Source: Ditylenchus dipsaci
Lineage: Eukaryota; Nematoda; Chromadorea; Rhabditida; Anguinidae
Assembly (NCBI GenBank): GCA_004194705.1
Contig: SADC01000790.1
Location: 62,001-126,000 of the forward strand
Direction of reading: 5' to 3'
DNA length: 64,000 nucleotides
This document shows positions 1-15,900 of the stretch, piece after piece. A model generated the notes under the pieces. The model was not told the origin of the DNA and ran no database searches. It was given only the letters and a program-made list of their open reading frames with translations. Every line of letters begins with the position of its first letter. The stretch's first letter is position 1. Made by a program: the position numbers and the translations under genes.

Positions 1-3163
<3,163 letters not shown>

Positions 3164-3983
3164 TTTATTTATTTATTTCTGAAATTTTAAAATATTTTTC
3201 TTGACGAACCCTTGATTGTAGCTTAATTAAATGTCTGCGTATAATTTCACTTTACGGTTTTCATATCGTGAGTTTTTACGCAAAAAACGAATTGGTTTAG
3301 TAAATTGGTTTGTAAAAATAAAAGTTGAAAAAAAACTAGTAAATAATAAACCTTGGAAACTTTTGGGTCTAATGTGAGACAATAGGGGGTGAAGTTCGCC
3401 TTGGTTCTCCTGTTTTCTTATTGCGATTTTGTAAGCTTAGGCAAGGGTTGGCTATGACAGATAAAGTGAAAACCTTATTTATAGAGAGGTCGTTGCTAAA
3501 AAGGAGGGTCGCCCAATTTTTTGTTTAGCCGGCAAATTCACCGCGGATTCGCCGAATTGGTTTCACCGGCGAATCGGCCAGCCCTAGTGAAAAGTACTAT
3601 GGCAACCTGAAAGCCCGAAACAAAAATAGATTAGAATGGCGCAAGTACCTGCTGTGGAATCTTAGAAAATTTTCCAAATTTTTTGGAAAGATGCCATTTT
3701 AGCACAGTTAGAAAGTTTCTTCTTTTTCCTTCATTCAAGCTCTAAATTATACGCGAAATTTTTTTTAGCTACAAAAAAGGTTAGTCCCTTTTACTCTCTC
3801 ATTGTGGTCTGAAATATGTCATGTTTGTTAAATTTATTGTATCTACTCCGAAATAAAATTTTGATTTATCCTTCGCACTACAATTACTCAAAATTTAATC
3901 GGAAAACGCTTAATCAATGACTTTCTTTTGTTTTTAACTTTATACTAATTTAATAACAAAAGTGCAAAAGCATTTATTAGCAG

Positions 3984-4978
3984 TACACATGCAACTGATG
4001 TATTCCCATTCACTGCGCTCAAAAACTTAGGTTAGTTTTTTCAGGATTTCAAATTTATTCATTTCAGGTAAATTTTAGATAAGCTAGCAGTGATTTGGTT
4101 AAATGGATCTTTAAAATCTGCTCCAACCTCTTGGATTAGGGTTTGGAACGGAGCTAAACTCAAGTATTGCACTGATGGTGCTGCAAATTTTTTAATGTCG
4201 CTTTGTGAGTGAGTTTAGGTTTTTTCTAAACACCTAACATTATTAGTTTTTTTACTTTCCAGGGAGAAGACTATTGAGAGTCCACATATGATAGCCGGAG
4301 ATTTCGACTCAATCCTGCCTAAAGTTCGCTCATATTTTGATGGCAAAGCAAAAATCGTTAATATTGCTGATCAAGATTCCACGGATTTGACTAAAACTCT
4401 GCAGCTAATTTGTCAAGACCCTTTAATTGTGAATTTTCAGAGGCAATTCACTTTTTATAGATTTGAAGTCAATTTTTTAGGGTCCAGATGATAAAATTTG
4501 TTGTTGGGTGGATTTCATGGCCGTTTCGATCACACCCTGGGCGCCATGAATGCCATTGTTCTGCACCAAAAAGCCTCCAATTTGCCAGTGTTTGCAATTG
4601 ATGATGAGAATGTAATCACAGTGCTGCGTGAGGTCATTTCTTTTGTCCGAAAAGTGGTACGGATTTAACGTAGAACATGTATTTTAGGGTTGCACTCAGA
4701 TAGTGATAGATAAGACCAAAATAACAGGTATTTGCGGCCTTCTTCCTCTTTGTCAGCGTGAGACTAAAGTCACTACTCAAGGGTTTTGCTGGATTTGTGT
4801 AAGCAATTATTAAACATGACTTTTCTTCGACCTTCAATCGTGAGCTTTAGCTGACCAATGCATGGAATATGGCGGAATCGTAAGTAACTGTAACAAAATC
4901 GAGAATGAGCAGCTGGAAGTATGCACGTCCGCACCAACAGTTTTTACTTTTCAACTGAAAGATCCTAATAATTTCTAA
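3984..4978 (+). CDS. TPK1: Thiamine pyrophosphokinase (TPK)
   Basis: Cytosolic enzyme that transfers pyrophosphate from ATP to thiamine to make thiamine diphosphate. Probable exons: 3984-4030, 4079-4208, 4263-4428, 4481-4632, 4688-4796, 4851-4978. Visible family signatures in order: a Rossmann-like start (LAVIWLNGSL), CTDGAANF (family C/A-DGGAN), AGDFDSILPKVRSYF (GDFDSI), ADQDSTDLTKTLQ (the DQD-TD-TK metal/ATP motif), GGFHGRFDHTLGAMN (GG-GRFD), then GICGLLPL and the C-terminal beta region GGIVSNCN. One base is missing in the TTGGG run near 4507, just before GGFHGRFD. No in-frame ATG precedes 3984, so a first exon upstream is missing or unrecognised. It lies about 0.8 kb downstream of Rpt6 in the same direction. 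Confidence 0.85.
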
Positions 4979-5269
4979 AGTATGATTTTTTATGTTTGAA
5001 AGTGGCAGGACAGTAGTGAATTGTTCGAATAACATAATCAATTTGGTTTGGATGTAACTGAAATGTCATGGCTGACGTCTGAAATTTCCGTTTGACTTTT
5101 TCAGCAATTTTGAAAATCTCAAGTGGGGTTTGTATTCGCTACGCCAAAACTTGTTCACATTCAGGTAGTCATGAATCATAAAATATCATTTTCTTTTTTC
5201 ATTTTTTTTGTTTGTGATGAAAGTTGAAAATCTGATCATTATGACCTATTTCTACTTTTTAATTTCACG

Positions 5270-6846
5270 TCGAACGAGCTAATAATAAAAAACTGGGCCA
5301 ATTTCAAAATGGGCCACGATTTTGAATCAAACAACAGTTAAAAAATTGTCAATAAGTTGGCGCGATCTGATGACCCACTTTGAACTTGGCCCAATTTGAA
5401 AATGGCCCAAATTGGATTGGCCCAATTTGTAATGGCCCATTCTTCTCCTCCCCGAACTGGTGACCTCGAAGAAAACAGTCTTTTTGCGGTAAAAATCCTT
5501 TGACAACAAGCTTTACGTGACTTTATTTTGACAACAAGCTTTTTTTTTGACAACAAGCTTTACCACTGCGCCATGCAGACACGGCCAAAAACTCAAATCG
5601 AACAATTTTGGTCAATTTGAAAAGCCGTCGATGCGTAATTATATTCTTGAATGGCTACTCTATATATCGTATTTCCTCTGATTAACACCCTCCCCCTTGA
5701 TTTAAATTGTGTTTTTGACCCACTTTTTGATCACTTCTTTTAGGCAAGTTACCAACCATTTGATAGCTCATCTTCCTGGCTACAAAATTTGTGGTAACTT
5801 GTCTGAGAGAAGTTATCAGAAGTGTTAAAAAACACGATACCAAGAACACGATTTTACTGAATCAGGGGGGGGGGGCGGTTTGTCGTTAATCAAATACGGT
5901 GACATAACCTCTACACAACATAACCTTTTTGGTGGTCCTCTGAATTATGTTGTATACTAGACTGTATGCTCTAAAAAGCCAGGAAGTTCAATAGAAAGCG
6001 GATGAATTTCAGACACTAGTTTAGAACATCTCAATTTATATATTTGGTTTTACGCAAAATTTTGATACTTGTTCACGGATTCATGAAGAACGTGGGCAAA
6101 GCTTTTTTGTCACAAATTCACTATTTTGTCATAAATTCCTTCTTTCTGTCACAGATTCTAATGTTCCAGGTTCACTTTTTTCTGTAACAGATTACCTCAT
6201 TTTGTCACAGATTTAGCTAAAAGCAGGACCAAGCACTTTCAAAACTGGTCAAAAATTGTTCTCATAACAGCCTGAAATTTTTTCTATGACGTTTCTACCA
6301 TGTTTGAGAATTTTTGCCGAAAAAATTATTTGGCTTGGTTGGTTAGAGATGCGCCCACAGACTTACCTTAGATATAATTCCGAGAATTACTCTTGATCGA
6401 AAATGCATATAGAGTCTCTTTTTCCACGGCCCATGATGAAAAACATGAAAATAACAGTATACTTAGGAAATTTTCGAGCTACTTTTCGGAAGATGTATCA
6501 AGTTGATGTATCAAGTCGACAGTGTATCAAGTCGATGTATCAAGTCATAATTTGTCTCAAGTCGTATGGCGTCCTAAAAAAAGTGTCCCGCGCGCATTTG
6601 AATTTTCCAAATTCCCATTGTCATCAACAAGTATGGTCCTTTAATGAGGATATATGTGCCGAAAAAGTGAATCTGTGACTAAAGAAAGTTTTGCCCGAAT
6701 AACGTTCAGAAAGACAGGTCTTTTGCGACAATTTAGAATTCGATGCTTTTTTGTGCTTTTCACAAAAGAGGTGCGATGTTTCTATTCCCTTCCATTTTCG
6801 AAAGACGGCTGTGTCAGCTGATAGATCACAGAATTCTACGCCTGTA
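5270..6846. other. Intergenic stretch without recognised gene
   Basis: Between the TPK and IBA57 genes. From 5297 to 5460 there is a short array of the words GGCCCAATTTGAAA / TGGCCCATT; the same theme recurs near 63820. Near 5525-5570 the word GACAACAAGCTTT is repeated. Around 6330-6410 is a fragment of the GAGATGCGC/CTTACCTTAGA repeat also seen at 960 and 52660. I see no supported coding sequence. Confidence 0.5.
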
Positions 6847-6948
6847 CAGTCAAACCTCGTTATAACATACCCCTTGGGACCGACCCTAGGGGTATGGTAT
6901 ATCGAGGGGTATGTTATATCGGGAGTATGTTATAACGAGGTTCCACTG
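6847..6948. mobile_element. pogo/Tigger-like MITE
   Basis: A 102-bp palindromic element. It begins CAGTCAAACCTCGTTATAAC, ends with the imperfect inverse CGAGGTTCCACTG, and is flanked on both sides by TA. Terminal sequence and TA duplication are as known for non-autonomous pogo/Tigger elements. It has no coding capacity. Confidence 0.8.
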
Positions 6949-7117
6949 TATGCTCATTTTTAGTTCGATTGTTGATGTGGTAATTTCATGCAAATATTCC
7001 TTTTTCTCCTAAAAAAATTATTGCATAAGATTTAAAATAAAAAAATTTAAGCCATGACATAAAAAGTTTTGAATGTGTATTTCGCTGTGTAATTTTTTTG
7101 CGAAAAATGTTATTACG

Positions 7118-7481
7118 GGTGCAGGATCATAATACCCAAAGACAAAATACCCAAAGACAAAATACCCAAGGACAAAATACCCAAAGTACAAAATACCAAT
7201 GGTCAAAATACCCAATGGTCAAAATACCCAATATACATATTGTGCAGATAATGTTCACTAAACGCTATTATCATAGTATTATTATCATAATATGCACCAT
7301 ATGCTATTATCATATTAATAGGATGTCAAAAGCCCACTAAAAGACCACTCTTGGGTATTTTGGGTATTTGGGTATTTTGTCTTTGGGTATTTTGACCATT
7401 GGGTATTTTGTATTTTGGGTATTTTGTCCTTGGGTATTTTGTAATTGGGTATTTTGTCTTTGGGTATTTTGATCCTGCACC
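7118..7481. mobile_element. MULE-like MITE with tandem-array arms
   Basis: A 364-bp element that begins GGTGCAGGATCA and ends TGATCCTGCACC. It is flanked by the 9-bp duplication GTTATTACG (7109-7117 and 7482-7490). Both arms, in opposite orientation, are arrays of about 10-15 bp units based on TACCCAAAGACAAAA. The loop is AT-rich. The first eight bases, GGTGCAGG, equal the ends of the transposase-bearing MULE-like element at 15541, which may be its mobilising relative. It ends 46 bp before the IBA57 start codon. Confidence 0.85.
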
Positions 7482-7527
7482 GTTATTACGCGCACATTTA
7501 TTTGCAAACAAAAACATTGCAGTTCGT

Positions 7528-8729
7528 ATGCTAAAACTAGTCCAGAGAGCTTTGCTGCGTATTGGTGGAGTGGATGCTGCATCATTTCTTCAAGGACTGA
7601 TAACTAAAGATGTTGGGTAAGTTGCATTTGTTCTTTGACATTTTTTTTAGAATTCACACATTACTTTTGAAATTTGAGATCCCTGCAAAGTCCGGGTGTT
7701 GTGTACTCTCTGCTGCTCAACGTCAAAGGAAGGATATTCTCAGACTTGCTCATCTACAGGATTCCAACTATAGATGCAATGATTGTCGAAGCTGACGCTG
7801 CACGAATACCAGAACTGGAAAGAAATCTTAAGATTTATCGCCTACGGAAAAAAGTAGAACTTGAGCTGATGAATGAATCTGTCTACTTCTCAACCGAAGT
7901 ACCTTCTCAAGAACCCACTACGAATGCATTTGAGGATCCGCGTGTGCCTAGTTTTGGCTATCGAATAATTGGTGCCGAATTGCAAACTGATGACAGCTTT
8001 TCTCTCAACGACTACATCAGAAGGCGACTGGAATGGGGCATCGGAGAGGGTTACGATGAACTAGGTGATCAAATTCCACTGAATGTCAATGGCGACATCA
8101 TGAATGGAATAGATTTCGAAAAAGGTCTAAAATTTATCTTATTCTTACACCAGAGGGACCGTGACTGTGACCTGAAAAATTCGATGAGAAGTTTTTTGAA
8201 GTGTATCCAAGTTCCCTGTGAATCTCGCTCCCCATCTCTGAAGCCAACAAAATCTTAGGAATGACCATGGTCATAGGTCAGCTATGAAAAATCGTGATAT
8301 GGCTATCAAGACTTTGAGTGGTGGCTGTATTATTTTTTGTGGACCCTGAGCTAAGGAGCCATATTCACAAGGAACTTCAGAATTTTTTAGCCAACTTTCC
8401 CCAGGTACAGTCATGCTCTCTTCCTAGTTACTTTTGAAATTTTTTCTTTTAGGTTGCTACATTGGCCAAGAGCTGGTTGCAAGGACTCACTGGACAGGCG
8501 TTGTTCGTCGAAGACTGCTACCATTTCGCTGCCTGGATCCAGCCAAAACAGTCGACGGGACAAATCTTCTAGATGAAGGCAAAAAACGGCAAGGCAAAAT
8601 TCTCAAATCTCAGGGCCCGTTGGAATCTCTCTGGTAGGCATCAATTTCGTTGGAAAGAAGCTATTGGATGAAGCGGGCAATGAAGTTCTAGTCTCTAAAC
8701 CAGATTGGTGGCCGGATGATATAAAGTGA
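7528..8729 (+). CDS. IBA57: IBA57-like mitochondrial iron-sulfur cluster assembly factor (GcvT/CAF17 fold)
   Basis: Folate-binding GcvT-fold protein that acts with ISCA1/ISCA2 in mitochondrial 4Fe-4S assembly. Exons 7528-7616, 7679-8124 and 8453-8729 give about 270 residues once one missing base is allowed for. Seen: [17 protein letters not shown] near the N-terminus (family DAxxFLQGLxTND), [15 protein letters not shown], the diagnostic motif [17 protein letters not shown] across the second splice junction, and the C-terminal PDWWP. The CDS needs one extra base in the GGGCCC run near 8610; the literal frame stops at 8637, but the conserved frame runs to TGA 8727-8729. The first ATG is at 7528. 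A CAG acceptor lies just upstream, so a 5' exon with more targeting peptide is possible. AATAAA lies near 8821. Confidence 0.9.
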
Positions 8730-8936
8730 TATTAGATAATTTTTATTGTCCGATATTAGGTCCTCATTAGGTTACATGCTTGTGGTGCCAAAAGTTGTAT
8801 GTGTGTATATCTTGCCATGTGAATAAATGTGGTTTGGCTTGAAGAAAAAATATTTGATCACATCAAGAAATCTCACTGTTTCTCTACTTTTAAATTTATG
8901 ATGCAATATGGAATTAATTCGCAGTCGGGTACCAAT

Positions 8937-9730
8937 TAGAGATGCGCACTCCGATTTGCGATATTTTTGAGTTCAGTCCATTTTTAGCCTATTTTTCTAA
9001 GCCAGAGCTTTATTTTTATAACACATCTTTTTAACAACTTTTAACGCTCAACAACATGCTATTATTAAATTTTCGTATTAAAATATTTTATTTCTAGAAA
9101 ACAGCCTCTCAAAAAAATATCGCAAAAGAGATTTTCATTTTTGGGCTTGCGATATTTTTGCGATATTTTTTCGAGAGGTTTTTTTCGTAATAATTTTGAT
9201 GTAATTTCGACTAGATGTTATATACCAAAATGTAGCTCAATGAAAGTTAGCTGAGGAATGTGAAGTTTGTTTAACCATGCGTTTTCATCATCATCTTTCA
9301 AATTGAGCCGAAACATGACAGAAATAACAATCGAAAAAATAATTTTACGTCATGTTCCGGCTCAATTTGGACGATGATGATGAAAACGTATGGTTAAACA
9401 AACTTCACATTCCTCAGCTAACTTTCATTGAGCTACATTTTGGTATATAACATCTAGTCAAAATTACATCAAAATTATTACGAAAAAACCTCTCGAAAAA
9501 ATATCGTAAAAATATGGCAAGCCCAAAAATGAAAATCTCTTTTGCGATGTTTTTATGAGAGGCTGTTTTCTAGAAATAAAATATTTAAATACCAAAATCC
9601 AATAATACCATGTTGTTAAGCGTTAAAAGTTGTTAAAAAGATGTGTTATAAAAATAAAGCTGTGGCTTAGAAAGTTGGCTAAAAAATGGACTGAACTCAA
9701 AAATATCGCAAATCGGAGTGCGCATCTCTA
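8937..9730. mobile_element. hAT-like foldback element
   Basis: A 794-bp near-perfect palindrome flanked by an 8-bp duplication GTACCAAT (8929-8936 and 9731-9738). The ends are TAGAGATGCGCAC and its inverse; 8-bp duplications and a YARNG-type start fit hAT. The arms repeat TTTGCGATATTTTTGAG and mirror around about 9330. No transposase frame is visible. It lies between IBA57 and TCF25, ending 218 bp before the TCF25 start. Confidence 0.85.
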
Positions 9731-9948
9731 GTACCAATACGCTGTGCCACAGCCCCGGCGAAATCCGGTTAGCCGAGATTTGGTAGAAATTTGGCCCAAG
9801 GCAAGTCTCGGCCAAATGATACCTTTAATAAACCGCCAACAATGCCCGTTTAAAAATCTTATTTTTTAATTAGAAAAATACTTCTAAGAAATTTGACAAT
9901 CCGGAAGTCCTTGTTCAGTTTAATTTTTCAATATAAAATTATTTAGCA

Positions 9949-12900
9949 ATGTCTTCCAAACATTTTCGCCGCTTCCTAAGTGAGCAAGAAGCAAAAGAAC
10001 AAGAACAACAGGATGAGGTTTCGGATGAAGAGCCCCGATCCAGCAAAAGCACTGTGAATAAATTTGCTTTTTTACATGAAGGTGATGAGTCCGACGAAGA
10101 TAAGAATGTTTCACAATCTAGCTCGAGTGAAGAGGAAGTGGTTGAGAAAACACCATCCACCCTTGGATCAAAGTTGGCTGCCAAGAAGCGAAAGCAGAAA
10201 AAGAAGAAGGGAAGTCAGAATGACAATTTTGTGGATACACTAACCCTTCACATTCCAGGTCTTTATTTACGACTTTGCTATATATCGGTATACAATTTTT
10301 TTTCAGACCTAACTGTCTCTTCCGATTCTCAAAACAACATATCCCAACTGATGAAAATTGATCCCAGGTCGCTAAATCCAGACAATGAGCTGCGCAAGTT
10401 GTTAGGCAAAGCATTTGCTGGAAATACTGCGCCTGATAATAACAACCTGAGAATAGCCCAAGCTGGGAGATCAGTTCATCGTGTGATTCCTGGTCGCATG
10501 GTCAAAGCTAAGCCGGAGTGGCCGCCTATTCGCCAACTTGGTAAGTTACCATTTCATTTTTCACATTCTCATCATATATATTCAATTTGCTTAGGTGTAT
10601 TCATGTCTGTCGAGAAACAGGAGAGAGGTATCATATGGTATCGGTTTCAGCACAACGAGCAATACCAACTGCTCCAGCAACATTTCTGGCTGTATCAAAA
10701 GCAGATGGATCACGAAAGCATTCTAGTAGGCTCTAATGTTTTGGATTTGAAAATTTGATAACTTGACTATAATTTTTTAGAACTCTGTCTTGGTCAAAAA
10801 TCCATACCACCTGGACAGTTTGTTGTTGCTAGCAGAAATAATGCGCATCCAGGAAGACATTCAAAACTCAAGAGACGCAATTGGTTAGCCTTTTCTTTAT
10901 TCATCGGAATAAATTTATAAATTGGGTTGGAAGGTTAGAGTACGGACTTAGACATACTTTTGCATAATGTTGACGACAAAGTGGTCATGTCATATTTTCA
11001 AAGCTTGGTTTGGCGTTCATAAAACACATTAAGAAAAAGAGTATAAGAATCTAGGAAGGTGTGAATTTCAGCTACAAAATGAGATATCTTGCGGGCTGAG
11101 AGGAGACTTCCCGGCTGAAATATAACCCCGTTTATACTGATCACACTGAAAAAATCAAAGACGGCTGTTTCAGGAATAAACGAATACCGTATTTCTTTTA
11201 ATAGGGTTACTATTAGACTCTAATAATTAGAGGCATGCAATTATTTTGAACTTCAAGTGGTTTGAAGCTTCTGTTTTCATTTACTTTAAAGCTGTGTAAA
11301 AAGTGCCTGTTAGATTTTCAAGATATCTCGCAGTCACTTTTTACACATCTCAAGCTGTGAATGAAAAACAGAAATTTCAGACCACTTAAATTTACGATGG
11401 GTTACTGTTAGCGCGTACGTTACTTACTCATTATTTACTTATTTGTGGTAGGCATGAATATTAAAGAGACGAGGCGACGAATCACCGACAAGATAATGTA
11501 TCGAATGGAGTACACAAGCTCTTGATACACGAAAATACACAAAAACTGTCCCATTTTAAATCTGATGCGAAGGTAATCGTCTCAAAAATTTCGGTTAAAT
11601 GGAGTGGTACAGTTGCGGACAATAGATTGGCGTCAGCAAATATATTTTTCTATCTTGTTGATTTTGAACGTAAATATAAATGTTTTCGAAAAACCAAATA
11701 CACGGTTTTGTAGAGCTCTTCAAGGGCTACAAAACTGTCATTACACTTTTCTAAAAAAAATAATTTTCTTGGTTTGTTTTGGGCAACTTTTAAGAGCGTT
11801 GCATTTTTTGCCCGACAATTGATTGGCGTCAGAAAGTTTTATTGGATAATAACATAACAAATATAACAATTTACATCAACAATAGCTTGACAATGTAAGC
11901 CCTAAATCTTAGCTACAATTTGGTAGGTCAAACTCTTCTTTTTGATTATTTCGAGAAAAGTTATGACCATCAATAAAAACTTGTCGATTTCTAGTCAAAA
12001 TCAAAGTAAATGGAAGGAAAATGGTTGTTTGGTCGCATAAATACTGACTTTTCTTGAAAGTTTCAATATCGAAAGTTATGAGTTAATGCACTATTTGAAA
12101 GCTTAATAATTTTTCTACAAAACCTCTATTTCTGCCCTATTTTGGGACATTTCTACTTCTTTCAACTTCAACCATCCGTTTCTCAGCCCTGTGCAATTTT
12201 CAAAAAAAGCCTGATATGTCATTTTGTAGAAAAATTATTAAGCTTTCAAATAGTGTATTAACTCATAACTTTCGATATTGAAACTTTCAAGAAAAGTCAG
12301 TATTTATGCGACCGAACAACCATTTTCCTTCCATTTACTTTGATTTTGACTAGAAATCGACACGTTTTTATTGATGGTCATAACTTTTCTTGAAATAATC
12401 AAAAAGAAGAGTTTGACCTACCAAATTGTAGCTAAGATTTAGGGCTTACATTGTCAAGCTATTGTTGATGTAAATTGTTATATTTGTTGTGTTATTATCC
12501 AATAAAACTTTCTGACGCCAATCAATTGTCGGGCAAAAAAATGCAACGCTCTTAAAAGTTGCCCAAAACAAACCAAGAAAATTATTTTTTTTTAGAAAAG
12601 TGTAATGACAGTTTTGTAGCCCTTGAAGAGCACTACAAAACCGTGTATTTGGTTTTTCGAAAACATTTATATTTACGTTCAAAATCAACAAGATAGAAAA
12701 ATATATGTGCTGACGCCAATCAATTGTCCGCAACTGTATAAACACCTCAAATATCTTTACTGTTTTTTAATGCTCAAAGTTTGCCTCATTGCTCTTACAA
12801 CTATAATAATTTTTTGAGCGTTTAGTGACGAAAAAAGCTTTTAAGATAGAAATGATGATAACTTAGACTTTATTTAATTGAAAATGAACAATATGTTATT

Positions 12901-15900
12901 ATCATAAGTGGTAAGCAGAGCGTTACAGTACTTTTAGCTGTCATTTACTAAGACCGCACATTTTGAGATATTAGTTTTACGGATATGAACACTGTTGACC
13001 CTAGGACGACCACGTTGACCACAAAGTGGTCATGTCATATTTGCAAAGCTTGGGTTTCGTTCATAATACACATTTAGAAAAAGGGTACAGTCGACGCTCT
13101 CCATTGCGTCCCCCAAAATATTCGTTCCCACCTTGGTCCGACACTTTTTTAGCTCAATTTTGAAGTTTTTTTTTCACAAATGATTCGTCAGTCTGGTCGG
13201 AAATATCGCAAGGATTCCGATTTTGCCGATCGTTTCTCGGAAAAAATGATAATTTTGTCATTTAGACCCGCAACGCTCTCCATTGCGTCGCCTTAAATCC
13301 CAAAAAGGCGATGGCTTGATGGCCGCTGGATGGGCAGCACCCAAACCGCAGGGTGACCAAGCGAAAACCGTGTTTTTCACATTATACACCAAAAAATTGC
13401 TAGAGCGAGCTGAGTCTATCTGTGTTTACAGAATTTCATAAATCGACGTATGAGAAAAGTTATGACTGTTCAAAGTGTTTCAAAATTCTTGGGACACCCT
13501 GTATTATAAAAAGATAAAAAAATTCTGCTCGGCTTGTAACCCATCATATTTGAAAATTAAATTTTTTGATAATGACCACAAAGTGGTCGACGTGGTCAGT
13601 GGCGACCTTTTTAACGTGGTCGTGCAAGGGGTAATGACCTTATTCACGTCTCTTTATGGAAAAAACTGGAGGACATGAATTGGATTTGTTTGACTAAGCT
13701 AAACTTAGAGCAGAGTATAGCTCAAACTAACTAAATTTTCTCCGAAAATAGACTAACTATTAGAAAGGGGTCGGTTAAAAAAGAGTGTATGGCATTGATA
13801 ATCGCCTGATGCAACATTATGAATTTATTTTATTTTTACTTCAGATGGAAACGGGGCGATTTCTGCACACCCGGGTTAATTTCGTTGGAATGCCGCCGAA
13901 ATTTTTTTGTGCCTCTTACCCGTCTGAAATGGAGATGTCCCGGTGTCTCGTCCCGTAGAAGAAAAAGTTACCCAAACAAGATTTTACGAGATGAAGACGA
14001 TGACTAGACGGGACTATTCCCACCCGCTTGAATTTAATAATATTGTCCCATCCCGATGCCAGATCTCGGGACGCAACCTACTCGCCAACGTCAGGACTCG
14101 CCGACGTGAAAGACTCGCCAATGTCAAATCTCGCCAACGGCCAATCTTGCCAACGGCAACTCTCGCCAACAGTAAAACTCGCCAACGCAAAAAAATCGCC
14201 AACGGAAAGCTTGCCAACGCAGAACTTGCCATTGTGAAACCCAGAAATATACATTTTAAATCGTTTTTTCCGGAATGTTTGAATTTTTGCCGCTATCCCA
14301 TTGTTGTTCTAAATTCTCTAAGAAAAAAAGATCACTCTGATGCAAGTTTGGGCTCAATAGATAGCTCTGCTCCAGCTTAATATTTTGAGTGGTTTTACGC
14401 CTAGGTGACCTCACGAGACACATTACAATGAGATTTTCGTAGATGACTGTCTTCTTCTTGGAGATCCTTCTTCAGTCCAGAGTTCACCTTAATCCCAGTG
14501 CTTGTCCAGCGGGTGCTTTGTCCAGGCAGCGAATTCAGGGCGTCGGTCACTTTCTTCCCCTTGGTCGTCGGTACTGTGGTCACTTGAGACAGAGGCAGAG
14601 ACGACTTTATTCTAGCATCCGTTACGTAGTTTAGTTGGGAGCGTGCTGCCGGGCCATCCAGAGGAGGGATCGAGTCACGGTTGGCGGAGACATGAGCTGA
14701 GCTGACCAACACTTGAGGAAGAGCAACTGTCGGCGACCCACTAAGCTTCGGCTTGACTATTGAGTACTCCGCTTGCTCCGAGTCCTCCTCGGCCACCAAA
14801 TCCAAAGAGGGCTGACTATTCGACACCTAATCCTAAGGATACACAAACGCCCCACGGCTACCCACACCCAATACACCGTTGGTCCCAAAATCCACTATTC
14901 TCGTTGGTACCACTCACGATCACCTTTCCGTCCGTCACACTACCAACTTCACGTCGGTCACGTCGTCGCCACAACCACCCCTTTAAACTTTGGTACACGA
15001 CCCAACCACACATCCAGGTTGACGAACCTTTTCGTGCCTCGGGTGCTATCCGCCAACGACTTTGCTTCGGTAACACTGAAAGGGGAACTAACCAGTTTAC
15101 CAGCATTCATGACCGCGGCATCTCCTTCAGCATCAGAATCCTCCCCATCAGTAGCGGCCATATCTTCGCTTTCTTCAAACACCTTCATCAACGAGTCGGC
15201 TATCGCTTCAATCCTGTCCATCTGGGGTTTCGTCCCAAGAGCACCGCCATTCCCTCGGTTTCTTGCAGAAGATTTTCCATCAGTAGATTGACGAGCCATT
15301 CTCGCATTTCCAAAATTGGCCTAGGCACCAGTTGCTTCGGCATAGCTTCCATTTCTCGAGAGCACAGAACTGAAAAATTCAGAGCAGCAAGGTCCAGCTC
15401 AAGAACTAAGATCACTGCTGTTTTTGCCCTCGGGTCAACATTCCTTCAGTGCGGGACCAATCGTGTTTGAAATAACTTTGTTGTTTCAAACACAATTTAT
15501 CCTATCCGGCGTCGGTAACTTGTTTCAAGACAAATCGACGGGTGCAGGCTGATTGGTCGCTAAAAAACTGGCCGTTTACTAAACTGACCGTTTACAGAAT
15601 TGGTCGTCACAAAACTGGCCGTTTACAGAATTGGTCGTTTACAGGATTGGCATTTCAAGAAGTGATCAATGAATGAACGGGTGACCTTGATATCATTTGC
15701 AACCAATGCCAGATCAAACATAGTCCAAGTCAAGAATATAGCAAACAGAAATTTTCAAACCCTGGATCAACAATAAGACAGAAAAACGGCCTCTTTTATT
15801 CCTTGTCGACGATAACAGCAATAACAAAATTTTTAATACTCGATGCCAGCGTAGACGGTCTTCATGCGTTCATCGGGGCCTTCTGGTAATCAGCCTTGAA

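Noticed and set aside
7118..7481. CRISPR-like array (regular CCCAAAGACAAAATA units)
   Set aside because: Units are contiguous without unique spacers, inverted in the second half, and bounded by a target duplication; the host is eukaryotic.
10595..10725. Apparent frameshift in TCF25 exon 3 (HFWLY versus HFLAV)
   Set aside because: The literal frame joins correctly to the next exon with the right spacing to PYHLDSL, so no error is needed here.
13943..14380. Arg/Asn-rich ORF ([19 protein letters not shown])
   Set aside because: It is the translation of the ACTCGCCAAC array in the left arm of the transposon at 14068.
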